A stretch of DNA of 64,000 nt from Anastrepha obliqua (lineage: Eukaryota > Arthropoda > Insecta > Diptera > Tephritidae). Each line of letters opens with the position of its first letter. The stretch's first letter is position 1. This document shows, piece after piece, positions 1-9,995 of the stretch. The notes under the pieces are model-generated. The model was not told the origin of the DNA, searched no databases, and worked only from the letters and a program-made list of their open reading frames with translations. Location: positions 42,630,044-42,694,043 of the forward strand of contig NC_072897.1 in NCBI RefSeq assembly GCF_027943255.1. The letters run 5' to 3'. Position numbers and translations under genes: made by a program.

Positions 1-104
1 GTTCTAGTATAAATATTGTGAAAATTGTAAAACTTTTGGTCATTCTTTATTTTTCCAAAAATAAAACCACAGCGTTTTAATTAACTTATACAGCATACAC
101 ATAT

Positions 105-1469
105 GTGTATGTATATGTGTATGTACATACTAAACCATTCATTAGGTGGGTAGTGCTTGAGAAAGCCCGAATTCCGACGCAAGAACTAAAGAACTGTATA
201 CCAAAGTTAGACGGTCTCTATCAGCAGTGGCGGCAACTTCAAAAGCATGCTGCAAGAACGTCGATGGATCATAAGCAAAAAGAATAAGATTTCGTTGAAA
301 AACTCGAGGATCTCTTCGATATTGCACACGCTAATGCATTGAATATCATATCCATTGAAGAAGATAAGCAGTTCTTAAACAATCAGCGGATGAAAGAACG
401 CCCGGGGTTTATGTATGGAATTGATTACCAGCTAAGTGCGAAAGAGACTCGAGTTTCTGAGCGAAAATTACGAGAGGAGAAGAGAAAAAGAAAAGAAAAA
501 GTTCTAAACGGCTTGGCCTAAAATAAATGTAAATAATTTTAAAACGGGAATCGTGAATAAGAAAATCAGAAAACATATGGATCCGGTCGATGTTTCCCGA
601 GTTCTTCATTTTATACGAATCACGTTGCAAGAACAACAACCGAGAGAGGATTATCGAGAATTTTTACAATTGGCTGCTATTTTTCTTGGCGAAATACCAT
701 CTCGTGGAGTATCCTTCCGTGCTCCAGGAGCTATCCATCATGCAAGGTGGATGGCTAAGGCTATTTATTGCTTTAAGATATTCATGTTTCGCGATGAATT
801 TAAATTATCACCGCGTGAGGAAAATGCAATTTGTGATATTTGCATTTTCCTTATCAGTATATATATATATCGAAGCGTAGTTTTGTGCACCTTCCGCAGC
901 CAAAGCACCATTTTTGGATTTCAGTGTTCTTTCCAAAATTTATAAATACCGGACAGTTGACGACGACATCTCTCGTGTGGCTTTACAAAAAATCAAAAAT
1001 CATTTGTGGTATTTATCACCCGAATCCATCGCCTTGGCCTACTTTGACCCAAATGTGACGGCAGAATCAAAAATTAAAATGGTAAAGGCGTTGAATCGTG
1101 AAACTGATGCTGAATGTGAAAAAAGCATTAAAAGGATAACCGTGGAAACAAGTCAAGCTCCTGAATTATTAAACCAAGAACTTGAACAATTTGTCTCCAA
1201 CAAAACAAAACGATTATTTGCAAGATTTAACATCAATGACGAATTCCTATAACAAACTTGAAGATTTCGTCCAAGCTTTAAAAGTAGTTAATAAACTTAA
1301 AGTAACAAATGATACGACGGAGAGAGGTGTTAAACTAGTAGAGGATTTTAATAAGTTATATACAAAAAACGAGCGACAAATACAGTACGTGCTCCAAGTT
1401 GTAAGAGACTATCGACAGAAGTTCCCAGACAGCAATAAACAAACTATAGCCAAAAATAAAGATTTTTAA
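105..1469 (+). pseudogene. Decayed relative of the 762-aa transposase gene
   Basis: Conceptual translation in several frames resembles the intact transposase at 44980-47399 segment by segment and in the same order. The N-terminal part (about 150-520) matches its acidic and Lys/Arg-rich region around DLFDIA and the RERK-rich stretch. The middle part (553-850) carries the ARWMAKAIYCFKIF block. The C-terminal part (914-1469) carries HLWYLS, the AYFDPNV block and the NDTTERGVK segment. Stops and frameshifts break it at about 287, 521, 850-915 and 1252. The first catalytic Asp and the SSNTG motif lie in a deleted stretch between about 530 and 560. Amino-acid identity is moderate, so this is a different family of the same superfamily rather than a copy. 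I found no terminal repeats around it. Confidence 0.75.
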
Positions 1470-1910
1470 TTCATTTTTATTTTATTTTCTTCAATGAGTT
1501 ATTTCTTTTTGTTAGTTTTTTTTATATGTTGTTATTAAACTTAATTGCAATCAAATAAGCGTCATATGGAACTATATATGCTAAATACTGTATGGATAAT
1601 AATTTCCTTCTTCAATTTTTATATGTATAATTTAATATACTTTACCAATTAAATTCTTTTACTACTTATTTACGCTGTATATATACTCATGTAATATAAA
1701 ATAAAAAACACACTTTTAATGAAATTAAAATTTTTTTGTAATTTTGGGGTAAATTTTGCATATTGAAAGGCTCGGGGGCACACCTTTCCCCTATCCGATT
1801 GGCACCGAATTTCACAGAGGCCATTTTTATATAGAATGGAACCAAACTGGAGGGTAGCCCGCGAAAAAATATTGTATATAAAAAACAGGTCAAATAACTG
1901 CCACGCTAAT
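1470..1910. other. No gene recognised
   Basis: AT-rich sequence between the transposase relic and repeat A. No ORF resembles a known protein, and I see no clear repeat ends. Confidence 0.5.
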
Positions 1911-2296
1911 GTTCATATTTGTATTTTGAACTTCCAGTAAAACAATGCTTATTAGTATACCTATACAAATCCATGTATATACATACAACCGCACACGCGG
2001 CAACTCACTTTATGACTGTAAATGCGTATTCGTCCAAAGCTAAAATTCTATGCCTAGCGACTACAAGAACAAAATGCATTAATACGCGCAGCCGCAGCGG
2101 CCATCATTCTAGTTGCCATAGTGCTGAACAATCTGACATAGTCGCGGCGGTACCGAACAGTCTCAACTATTGTACTGTACAACAAAAACTCATCATCACA
2201 AAATTCATTGATAAATTCGAGCTAGTAGTTCTAAGAGCAAAGTACTTTCATTCATAAAACGAGCCGCCCATATGCCAATTTTCTCGACCGTTCGAA
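1911..2296 (+). repeat. Repeat A, copy 1, first half
   Basis: This stretch matches, in reverse orientation, about 9650-9960. Shared blocks include the ACCGCACAC run, AAGCTAAAATTCTATGCCTA and GAGCCGCCCATATGCCAATT. The similarity stops at TTCGAAAATAG and resumes at 4918, so this looks like one copy interrupted by 2.6 kb. Similar short ORFs in the copies are a by-product of the shared DNA and do not suggest a gene. I cannot assign the family; it has no obvious coding capacity. Confidence 0.7.
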
Positions 2297-4917
2297 AATA
2301 GCACGGTGCTACAGTGAATCAGAACTTTTGAAGTAACATGATGAGCACTCTAGATCTAGCCGAGAACGACGAGGAACCGTATTCATCAAATTTTTTATTT
2401 ATCGTTAAAATACCGATTTTGGGTGTTTTCCGACATTTAAAAATTCGTAGCTCGTCTGCATTTTATCCGATTTCCAATCTTTGTTGAGGTAAGTGTTAGT
2501 CCTTCTGACGTATGTCTTCTATTTTTCACGCTAAGCAAAAATAATCACTGATTTTTAAACACAAAACTTAAATTGTAATGAATTTGTCCATCTCTTGCGA
2601 CTTTAACGAGATGTTGTCGATAATATTGGAATGAAAGGTTTTTTTTAGTAGAAAGTCTTATAGCAGTGTCTATTTCGAATGTAAAAAGCATTTAATTTCA
2701 AAAGTCGATCAAAATGTCTCGAAGTAACGGATTTTTTTGTAAAACACAAAAATCAGTAAACCGAAAGTTTTGTTCACTACTTTCATATTTGCAAATTTAA
2801 TGCGGTTCTCCGTTATTATTCGCGATATACGTGTATATTTACTCATACCTGTGTCCATTCCGAATCTAGCAACCATTATTTCATCAAAATTGATAAGAAA
2901 TTTTCTAAGTTAAGAACGTTTTTGTAGAAATGAAATAAAAACAGAACATTTTCGAGTTGAACAGAGACCGTAGAAGAATATTATAGTCAAAAAAAGAATG
3001 CAAGAAGTAACGCAATTTGTTGACTTACTTCTGCAATTTTCTGACTTACCCGGACGTAGTATTACCTAACTAAACCTCACCTAACCTAACGTTATCAAAA
3101 TCATTCCAACCGCACACAATGCGAGACAATCGAACCCATTGTGGTGCTTTTCTGCATTGCAAAAGGACGTCATTTCGACGTAACCTTGAATAACTTATAC
3201 TAATCTCACTTCACCAAATAAAACCCTGCGTAACACAATTGAACCGATTGCATTGTACTTCTATGTGCACTCGATTCAAAACATCTACAAATAAACGATA
3301 GTCCTAAGTCTCGTAAAAGATCACGATAGTATTCATTTGATACTAAATGACGTTCATTTAAAATTGTTCCAATTGGAATATAAGGTCACTATATACACTA
3401 TCTGCATTTAAATTTCCGTCACTGGATTCAGAAGAATCTTCTGTCTTCTTTGTTGAAATTTGCTCGTCTTGGATTTTTCGTAAGACTGGTTTAGAGATAG
3501 TTATAACATTCCCATACTTTATACGGTCACGAGTTTTGTAGTGATGACTTGCGATGTTCTCTTCTCCTTTTTAATTGGCGCGATAACCGCTTACGCGATT
3601 TTGGCCGAGCTAACAAAGCGCGCCAGTCGTTTCTTTCTCGTGCTAACCGGCGCCAATTGGACACACCAAGTAAAGCCAAGTTCTTCTCCACCTGATCTTT
3701 CCAACGCAGAGGAGGTCTTCCTCTTCCTCTGCTACCACCAGCTGGTACCGCATCGAATACTTTCAAAGCCGGAGCGTTTGTATCCATTCCGACGACATGA
3801 CCCAGCCAACTAAGCCGCTGGATCTTTATTCACTGCGCTATGTCTATGTCGTCGTAAAGCTCATACAGCTCATCGCGATATTCGCCGTTGCCAACGTGCA
3901 AAGGTCCAAAAATCTTACGCAGAATCTTTCTCTTGAACACTCCAAACGTCGCTTCATCGGATGTTGTCATCGTCCAAGCTTCTGCGCCATACGTTAGGAC
4001 GGGCATGATGAGAGTCGGTAAAAGACGCGTGCCGCGTTTTTCATATCTCCATTTTTTAATTGTAGTAGTGCACATTGAACAATATTTTCATATTTTCAAA
4101 AAGAAGGTTATATTCTTCAACCACGACCTTACTTTTAGCGAATTCCAAACGATGCTTTTTGTCAATAAACATTCCGCAGATATAACAAAAATGATTACGC
4201 TTGTCACACATTCTGATTTATGTTTACTTAATACACTTAGGTAAGGTTAGGTAAGGCTAGGTTAGATGCACTTATGCTAAGTTTTAATAGGTCTTGATCA
4301 TTCAAGAGTGATGATTTTACACACTCATTAAATTGTACATGCTGACCAGCAAATTGCAAATGGTTCTGCTGTGTCATGCAAGCTTTGGTTGGTCAGTTTG
4401 GATTAGGTAAGCTTGGATTATAATGAGTTTTGATATGTTAGATGTATTCATAGCTATGTAAACTTATTGCTGTCTTTCAAAATTAGCCACAATGAGCAGT
4501 AAAGCACTATCGGTCATGCGGTATTCTCTCGCAGTCTCGGTTCATCTGGATTTTTAAAAGTGTGGAAAAAAACTTTTTTTTGTAAAAATTGTAACTTTTA
4601 CAGTTTTCAATGTATGAAGATGAAAAATAGTACATTCGATCACATTTTATTGGAGTTTAAGAATATGTATATATTTGTGGTGCCCGTTGAAGAATAGTGG
4701 CCAAAAAATTGCATCAGATTGAAAAAAAGGGGATAAATTGCAAAAATCAGAGCTTGTTATTGAAAATTTCTTTTGAACGTCAATCGTTCAATCTTAGAAT
4801 TATATACATTCATAACGCACATACACTCCCCTTCCCAAGACCATATTGAAATAAAAAATCGGTTGAAAAATAGGTTGGTTATGTATTTTTAGATCGTCAA
4901 AAAAACTATAAATCGGT
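2297..4917. other. Unclassified 2.6 kb insertion in repeat A
   Basis: By comparison with the copy at 9428-9996, this whole stretch is extra DNA between the two halves of repeat A. In the other copy only nine bases separate the flanking blocks. The insert contains CCTAACCTAAC-type runs near 3065-3095 and GTAAGGTTAGG near 4240, and a LINE tail at 3541-4075. I see no matching terminal inverted repeats, LTRs or coding frame, so it may be a compound of several events. Apart from the LINE tail it holds no recognisable gene. Confidence 0.5.
3541..4075 (-). pseudogene. C-terminal tail of a non-LTR retrotransposon ORF2 (RTE-like)
   Basis: Two minus-strand reading frames (4075-3830 and 3787-3541) encode the region after the reverse transcriptase palm. 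The first contains LLPTLIMPVLTYGAEAWTMT, followed by the KRKILRKIFGP motif. The second contains RGRGRPPLRWKDQVEKNL and ends in an Arg/Lys-rich tail. This order is typical of RTE-type LINE polyproteins in arthropods. The palm, fingers and endonuclease are absent. One frameshift separates the two segments. It is a dead 5'-truncated fragment. Confidence 0.7.
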
Positions 4918-5302
4918 CAGTATTGGAATATTTCCCGTAGAATTATTTGCCAATATTTGGTAAATCTTGATTTTTTGTCAAGTCGAGTGTCCGCGGCTCC
5001 GTATATATGTTTGCACCCATATATGTATGTAAATATGCAGGGCCGTGGAGAGAGTATTCGGGCCCCGGGGGAAACTTGAGATGCGGGCCCCTTCAAATTA
5101 TGTCTAATTCATATAATTCGAATTACTCTCGAGTCCGGGCCCCTCTGAAAACTCCGGGCCGGGGGAAAAAGTACCCGATCCCCCACCCTCTCATCGGGCC
5201 TGTGAATATGTCTTCTAAATGCTCGACAACCGTAGCTGCTGTGCGTCAAGTGCGCGCATGAGCATACAGTAAGTTGCAGAAAACAAGACAAGTAGCTTAT
5301 AA
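4918..5302 (+). repeat. Repeat A, copy 1, second half (with a hAT MITE inside)
   Basis: It resumes the similarity to the reverse complement of about 9428-9650. Shared blocks are GTAGAATTATTT, GTCAAGTCGAGTG, AAATGCTCGACAACCG and AGCATACAGTAAGTTGCAGA. The copy carries a 164-bp inserted MITE at 5039-5202 that is missing from the paralogue. Similarity ends near GCTTATAAAAA, about 5302. Confidence 0.7.
5039..5202. mobile_element. 164-bp hAT-type MITE with 8-bp duplication
   Basis: The ends are imperfect inverted repeats: CAGGGCCGTGGAGAGAGT on the left and, read from the right, CAGGCCCGATGAGAGGGT. It is flanked by TAAATATG (5031-5038) and TGAATATG (5203-5210), an 8-bp duplication with one mismatch, as hAT elements make. 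The paralogous repeat A copy near 9515-9540 reads TGTAAATATGTCCCTCTAAA without the element, which gives a natural empty site. The interior is GC-rich with repeated GGGCC and encodes nothing. Confidence 0.8.
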
Positions 5303-5705
5303 AAATATATATACATATATATTATAAAAAGACAAAATTTAGAGACAATTATGTTCTCTGATAGAAGGTAAATAAATAGTTAATTAATATATTACTTTAC
5401 GAACTTACTCTGAAATCAGAGTATTTTAAGGTTACTGTACACATTTGAAGGATACTGTACATACCATACAATGCTGTGCCAATGAATGTGTGTTAACGTC
5501 TGGTAAATGTATAGAGAACTCTCAATGACAGGAACGTATGGAATTTGGAGGGGTACTCGACTCGCGAAGACTAATCACCACAGACACATTCTTCACCAAA
5601 AGTTAACAGTAAGGGGCTGAATTATGTAAATTTAGCAGCAGTCGATTAGAATTTGTTGTCGATTGTAATTAAAGAATGTTAACGTTGTAGGTTAGCTATG
5701 CATAT
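5303..5705. other. No gene recognised
   Basis: Non-coding AT-rich DNA. A short block near 5500-5550 (TGTATAGAGAAC, TCAATGACAGGAACG) recurs near 38525-38555, so at least part of it is repetitive. Confidence 0.4.
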
Positions 5706-6721
5706 ATAGGTTGGGCCATGTAAAAGTTGCTTTTTGAATCGGCTATAAAAACAAAACTAATCAATATTTTTTCAAACTTTTTTTTATGTTGAAGATGGAA
5801 CATTGTCATTTATGAATAAAAAATAATATCGTTCAAATGACTGCCACGACTGGCTTTACAGTAGGCCATTCGATCAACCCAGTTTTTAAGCACATTTTCG
5901 ATTGCTTGGGCTCCAATTTCATGAATGGCAACTTCGATTTCGTGTTTTAAGGGGGGGGTAGGGTCACAAAATCGAAATTTTTTTTCTTCACTCATCTTAT
6001 AGTAAATCATTTCAAGAATGTTGTGTCAAAATTTTAAGTGGATCGGAGCAGAACTCTCAAAGTTATAGCCTTTGTAGGCACTCTACCTCGAATGCGGAGC
6101 ATCGATAATTTCTCAGAGTCATTTTTTCAAACGCGTTTTTCCCGAAACGACTTCTTAAAAGTCGGTGCCAATCACAACTCCGAAACTATTCAACCGATTC
6201 TTTTCAAATTTGGCAGTCGTTTTCTAAATCAAAAATACCTCCCCCCTACACTGTTTTTTTTTATTTTTTGTTTTTTAAGGTTGTTTTTCACTTACAAATA
6301 TGGCGAAATTTTTCGCCAAAAATGCTCGTTTTACGTTTTTTTGCCACCAAAACTACAAAAATGAAAAAAAAAAAAAAATTTATTAATGTAGGGGGGAGCA
6401 TTACGTCATACTTTAACTGAAAAATTCGACTTTTTTAGTTTCAGATGATTCTACGACGAATGCCGATTGGCACCGCAGAGCACCTCTCGAAAAACATATC
6501 TCCAAAAAAACTCTGTCATGGGCTTATTTGTCAATATTTTATTATTAATATTTTTTAAAAACTTATTGAAAAGATGTACAATAACATGTAACTAATTTTA
6601 TTAAAGTATCTTAAGCCATATTTCTGTAAAAAATTCACAAAACAAGTGTTTTTTTTTAGCGCTAAACCCTACCTCCCCCTTAAAGCATTAATCGTCTCTG
6701 GATGGTTCGCATAGCATTTGT
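5706..6721 (-). pseudogene. Tc3-like (IS630/Tc1) transposase C-terminus, with its TIR end
   Basis: The minus strand encodes the end of a Tc3-like transposase: 6721-6684 gives KCYANHPETINAL, and 5946-5813 gives KHEIEVAIHEIGAQAIENVL then NWVDRMAYCKASRGSHLND. This closing segment is characteristic of Tc3-type elements in insects. A TTAA-flanked MITE (5951-6679) lies exactly between the two parts. The TAGGTTGGGCCATG sequence near 5708 is a plausible terminal inverted repeat of the host element. Upstream coding sequence is missing, replaced at about 6722 by a LINE on the other strand. The catalytic residues are not present in the window. Confidence 0.8.
5951..6679. mobile_element. 729-bp TTAA-flanked MITE (piggyBac/Kolobok-like target)
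   Basis: TTAA flanks both ends (5947-5950 and 6680-6683). The termini are inverted: GGGGGGGGTAGGGT on the left and GGGGGAGGTAGGGT read from the right. The inserted DNA has no credible protein. Taking out the element with one TTAA leaves the Tc3-like coding frame continuous through a Leu codon, which fixes the boundaries. TTAA duplication is made by piggyBac and Kolobok transposases; I cannot say which mobilised this one. Confidence 0.85.
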
Positions 6722-9230
6722 CCTTAACGACTCCCCACAAGAAATTGACCAACGGGCTATGAAAAGGTCAGAGGACTGGCAAGCCTATAAGGCTAAACTG
6801 AAGAAGTATAAAAGAGCAGTCAGAGCTGCACAACGTGAGTCCTGGAAAAATTATTGCAAACGAATTGAAGAAACTTGAGAAGCGGCCAGATTAAGAAAAA
6901 TTCCTTAAAAGACGCCATGTAACCTAGGCTATCTACAAGGTCAAGGGAATAAATGGACTATGTCAAGAGAGGAATCAATAGGTCTTCTACTAGATACACA
7001 CTTCCCAGGAAAGAAGCCAGTGGAAGAAAACGAATCCGCTAATCATGAAAGGCAATCCAACTTAGGAAGTCTGTTAGTGACGAACGCAAAGATTATATGG
7101 GCTATCAACACTTTTGGTCCGTATAAATCGCCAGGACTAGACGGTATGTACCCTGCTGCACTGCAACAATCACGGGACATCATCTTACCGTTTATCAAAA
7201 CTATCATTAGAAGTTGTCTTAACATGGGCCACATTCCGCTAGGATGGAGAGAGACAAAAGTCTCTTTCTTACCCAAGGCAGGCAGGTCCTCACACACTAA
7301 CCCCAAAGACTTCAGACCAATTAGTCTTACGTCTTTTTTCCTCAAGATTCTAGAGAAGATAGTGGACGAGTATATACGAGGCGTCATACCAATAAATAAG
7401 TTCTCCTCGGCGCAGCATGCCTACACTAAGGGCAAATCTACAGAAACCGCCTTACACTCGCTTGTCGGGCGCCTTCAACAATATAAAGGAAACGGCTAAT
7501 TTAGGCAGCACTACCCTAAGCAGACAGGTCTGCAGAGGCACACCTCAAGGTGGTGGCTGTAGAGAGGGGGTTGCCACGTCACTGCATACGCAGATGACCT
7601 AGCAATTGCTGTTAAAGGCCGATATCCTAACACCCTTATGGACATTCTGCGCTCTAACATGGCCACGCTTAGGAGCTGGACTGAGAGTAGGGGACTCGCT
7701 ATCAATCCGGCAAAAACTGAAATAATTCTCTTCACAAGGAAACATAGGCTTCCTATAATCTCCCCGCTGGTTTTTAAGGGTCTGGAGATTCCTTAGAGAG
7801 GGAATGTCAAGTACTCAGGACTCATAGTAGATAGAAAGCTCACATGGAAACCTAATATTGAAGAAAAAGTAAAAAGGACCAACGTTGGATTATATACTTG
7901 CAAAAGAGCGGTCGGTATTAAATGTGGGTTAACACCTCGCATTATTCATTGGCTATATATAATATTTCGGTAGTTAGACCAATCTTAATATATGGAATAT
8001 GGTACATGCTGGTGGCCATCTGCTCTAAAGGCGAATTACGCTAAAATCATGAGTAAGGTCCAAAGAGCAACTCTCTTATGCATCTCTGGTTCTTTAAGGA
8101 CTACCCCAAGCAAAGCGATGAAAGTGCCAATCAATTTGCCTGCACTGAATCTCGTAGACTCTAAAATATGGTGCTTTGGAAAGACCGGTGGTTTGGCCAC
8201 GCTTCTTTATTGCACTCTCTGAGTAGTCAGAAACCAGTAATAGACTACTCTACTCCTAGACTCACCTTCAAGACGAGTATACCGTCAAGAAAGGATTGGC
8301 AGACACCATGGAGAAGGTCTGAACTAAATTTTTATACAGATGGTTCCAAGATAGACGATAAAGTTGGCTATGGAGTATTTTCGAAAGAATTAGGACTGGA
8401 ACTATCCGGATTAAAAGAAATGGCTACATACCTAAATACGCACGCCGTAACAAAAACGACTATAAATATATTCTCGAATAGCCAAGCGGTCATTAAATCA
8501 ATGAATGTGGCTATACTAAGAACAAAGGTTGCACAGGAACGTCGAGCAGCCCTAAATGATATTAGCGTCATATTCAAGGTCAGCTTTATTTGCGTTTCGG
8601 GACACAGAGATATTGAGGGAAACTGTAGAAGTGATGAGCTCGCCAGAAAAAGTACTGCTCTTCAACTGTTCCGTGATAAAAGGACCATTGGAATACATTT
8701 GGCCACGTGTAAACTAATAATAAAAAACAATATTACCCAAGAGGCCAATAGGGCATGGGAAGATGAAGATACATGCGTAACAGCTAGGCTACTATGGCCG
8801 CAAATAAACCAGAAAAGGACAGAGGAATTGCCTAGCTTCTCAAGAGAAGATATCTCGAAGGTCGTGGCTTGTGTCACCGGTCACTGACTATTTGGCAGGC
8901 ATTCCTTCAGACTAGGAGTATTCTCCCATTAATATTGAAGAAGTTGTAAAGATGAGGAAGAGGAAGAAACAGCTGAGCACTTCCTTTGCAATTGTCCAAC
9001 CTTTGCTAAAATCAGAGCAGGTTGTTTAGGTAAACACTTTTTCAATCCTCTTACAGAACTAACTGGCGCGGGTTTAGACCAATCCTGTGTTTCATAAGAG
9101 CCACAAAATGGTTTCACGAAAGTAAATTACCTGTAGGTTCCCGTGCATCACAGTGGTATTACAACAGACCTGTAAGGTCTAAGTGAGTTGGTCATATGGA
9201 CCGACTACCACCATAACCTAACCTAACCTA
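6722..9230 (+). mobile_element. LOA/R1-type LINE with RNase H, 5'-truncated and decayed
   Basis: Plus-strand reading frames follow LINE order. A connector (6722-6880) is followed by reverse transcriptase (6960-8220) with KSPGLDGMYP, KDFRPISLTSFFLKILEKI, RGTPQGG and AYADDLAI. An RNase H-like domain (8168-8887) has FYTDGSK, SGHRDIEGN and a DELAR end. A TGH / CRSC...DEEEE...H...C zinc-binding tail lies near 8880-9010. Part of the RT between TETALHSLV and GAFNN is deleted. Several stops are present, one RNase H Asp reads FSNSQ instead of FSDSQ, and the RNase H Glu region is missing. The 3' end is near the repeated CCTAACCTAACC at 9210-9230. RNase H after the RT and the TGH tail fit the LOA/R1 group. 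Confidence 0.8.
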
Positions 9231-9995
9231 CATATGCGCCGCGTGCACTTGCCAGAGAAAAAATATTACGATTCGCAAAAAATGTCCAAGGTATCCAGCG
9301 CGCACACATAGTGCTGTTGTTATGAACTGCGCTAACCAGTTCATATACATATTATGTCTGTCTGTCTATTAAACTTCGTTGATCAACCAACTCAAAATCG
9401 TTTATAGAGAATTTATTCATTACCAGAACTTTTTTATAAGCTACTTGTGCTGTTTTCTGCAACTTACTGTATGCTCATGTCCGCACTTGACGCACAGCAG
9501 CTGCGGTTGTCGAGCATTTAGAGGGACATATTTACATATGTACATAGTATATTGATGCATACATATGTACGGAGCCACCTGCACTCGACTTGACACAAAT
9601 TCAAGATTTACAAATATTGAAAAATAATTCTACAAGGTATATTCCAATATGTGTTGACTATTTTCGAATGGTCGAGAAAATTGGCATATGGGCGGCTCGT
9701 TTTATGAATGAAAGTACTTTGCTCGTAGAGATATGAGCTCGAATTTATCAATTTAGATTGTTTAGCGCCATGGCAACTAGAATGATGGCCACTACGGCTG
9801 CGTCTATGAATGCATTTTGTTCTTGTAGTCGCTAGGCATAGAATTTTAGCTTTGCACGACATACGCATTTAGAGGAATAAAGTGAGTGCCCTGTGTGTGC
9901 GGTTGGTTGTAGGTACATGTATATACATATGTATATTAGTAATAATTGTTTTGCTAGAAGCTCAGAACACAAATATGTACGTACATAGTCTAGGG
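9231..9995 (-). repeat. Repeat A, copy 2 (reverse orientation)
   Basis: Repeat A in reverse orientation. Matching to copy 1 covers about 9428-9960 and includes both of its halves without the 2.6 kb insertion. It continues on the far side of the hAT element at 12532, where CATCAAGTGTGC follows. A third copy at 38565 matches its right-hand part (AGGCAT, TTTTAGCTTTG, GCATTT, GAATAAAGTGA). Bases 9231-9427 lie outside the part shared with copy 1. Confidence 0.7.

Noticed and set aside
1919..2257. ORF of 112 codons with similarity to another ORF at 9608-9868
   Set aside because: The similarity reflects the underlying repeat A DNA; in both copies the frame is not conserved beyond short stretches and one is interrupted by transposons.
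5007..5261. 84-codon ORF
   Set aside because: It lies mostly in the hAT MITE and its flanks; the composition follows the GC-rich repeat and the paralogous empty site has no such frame.
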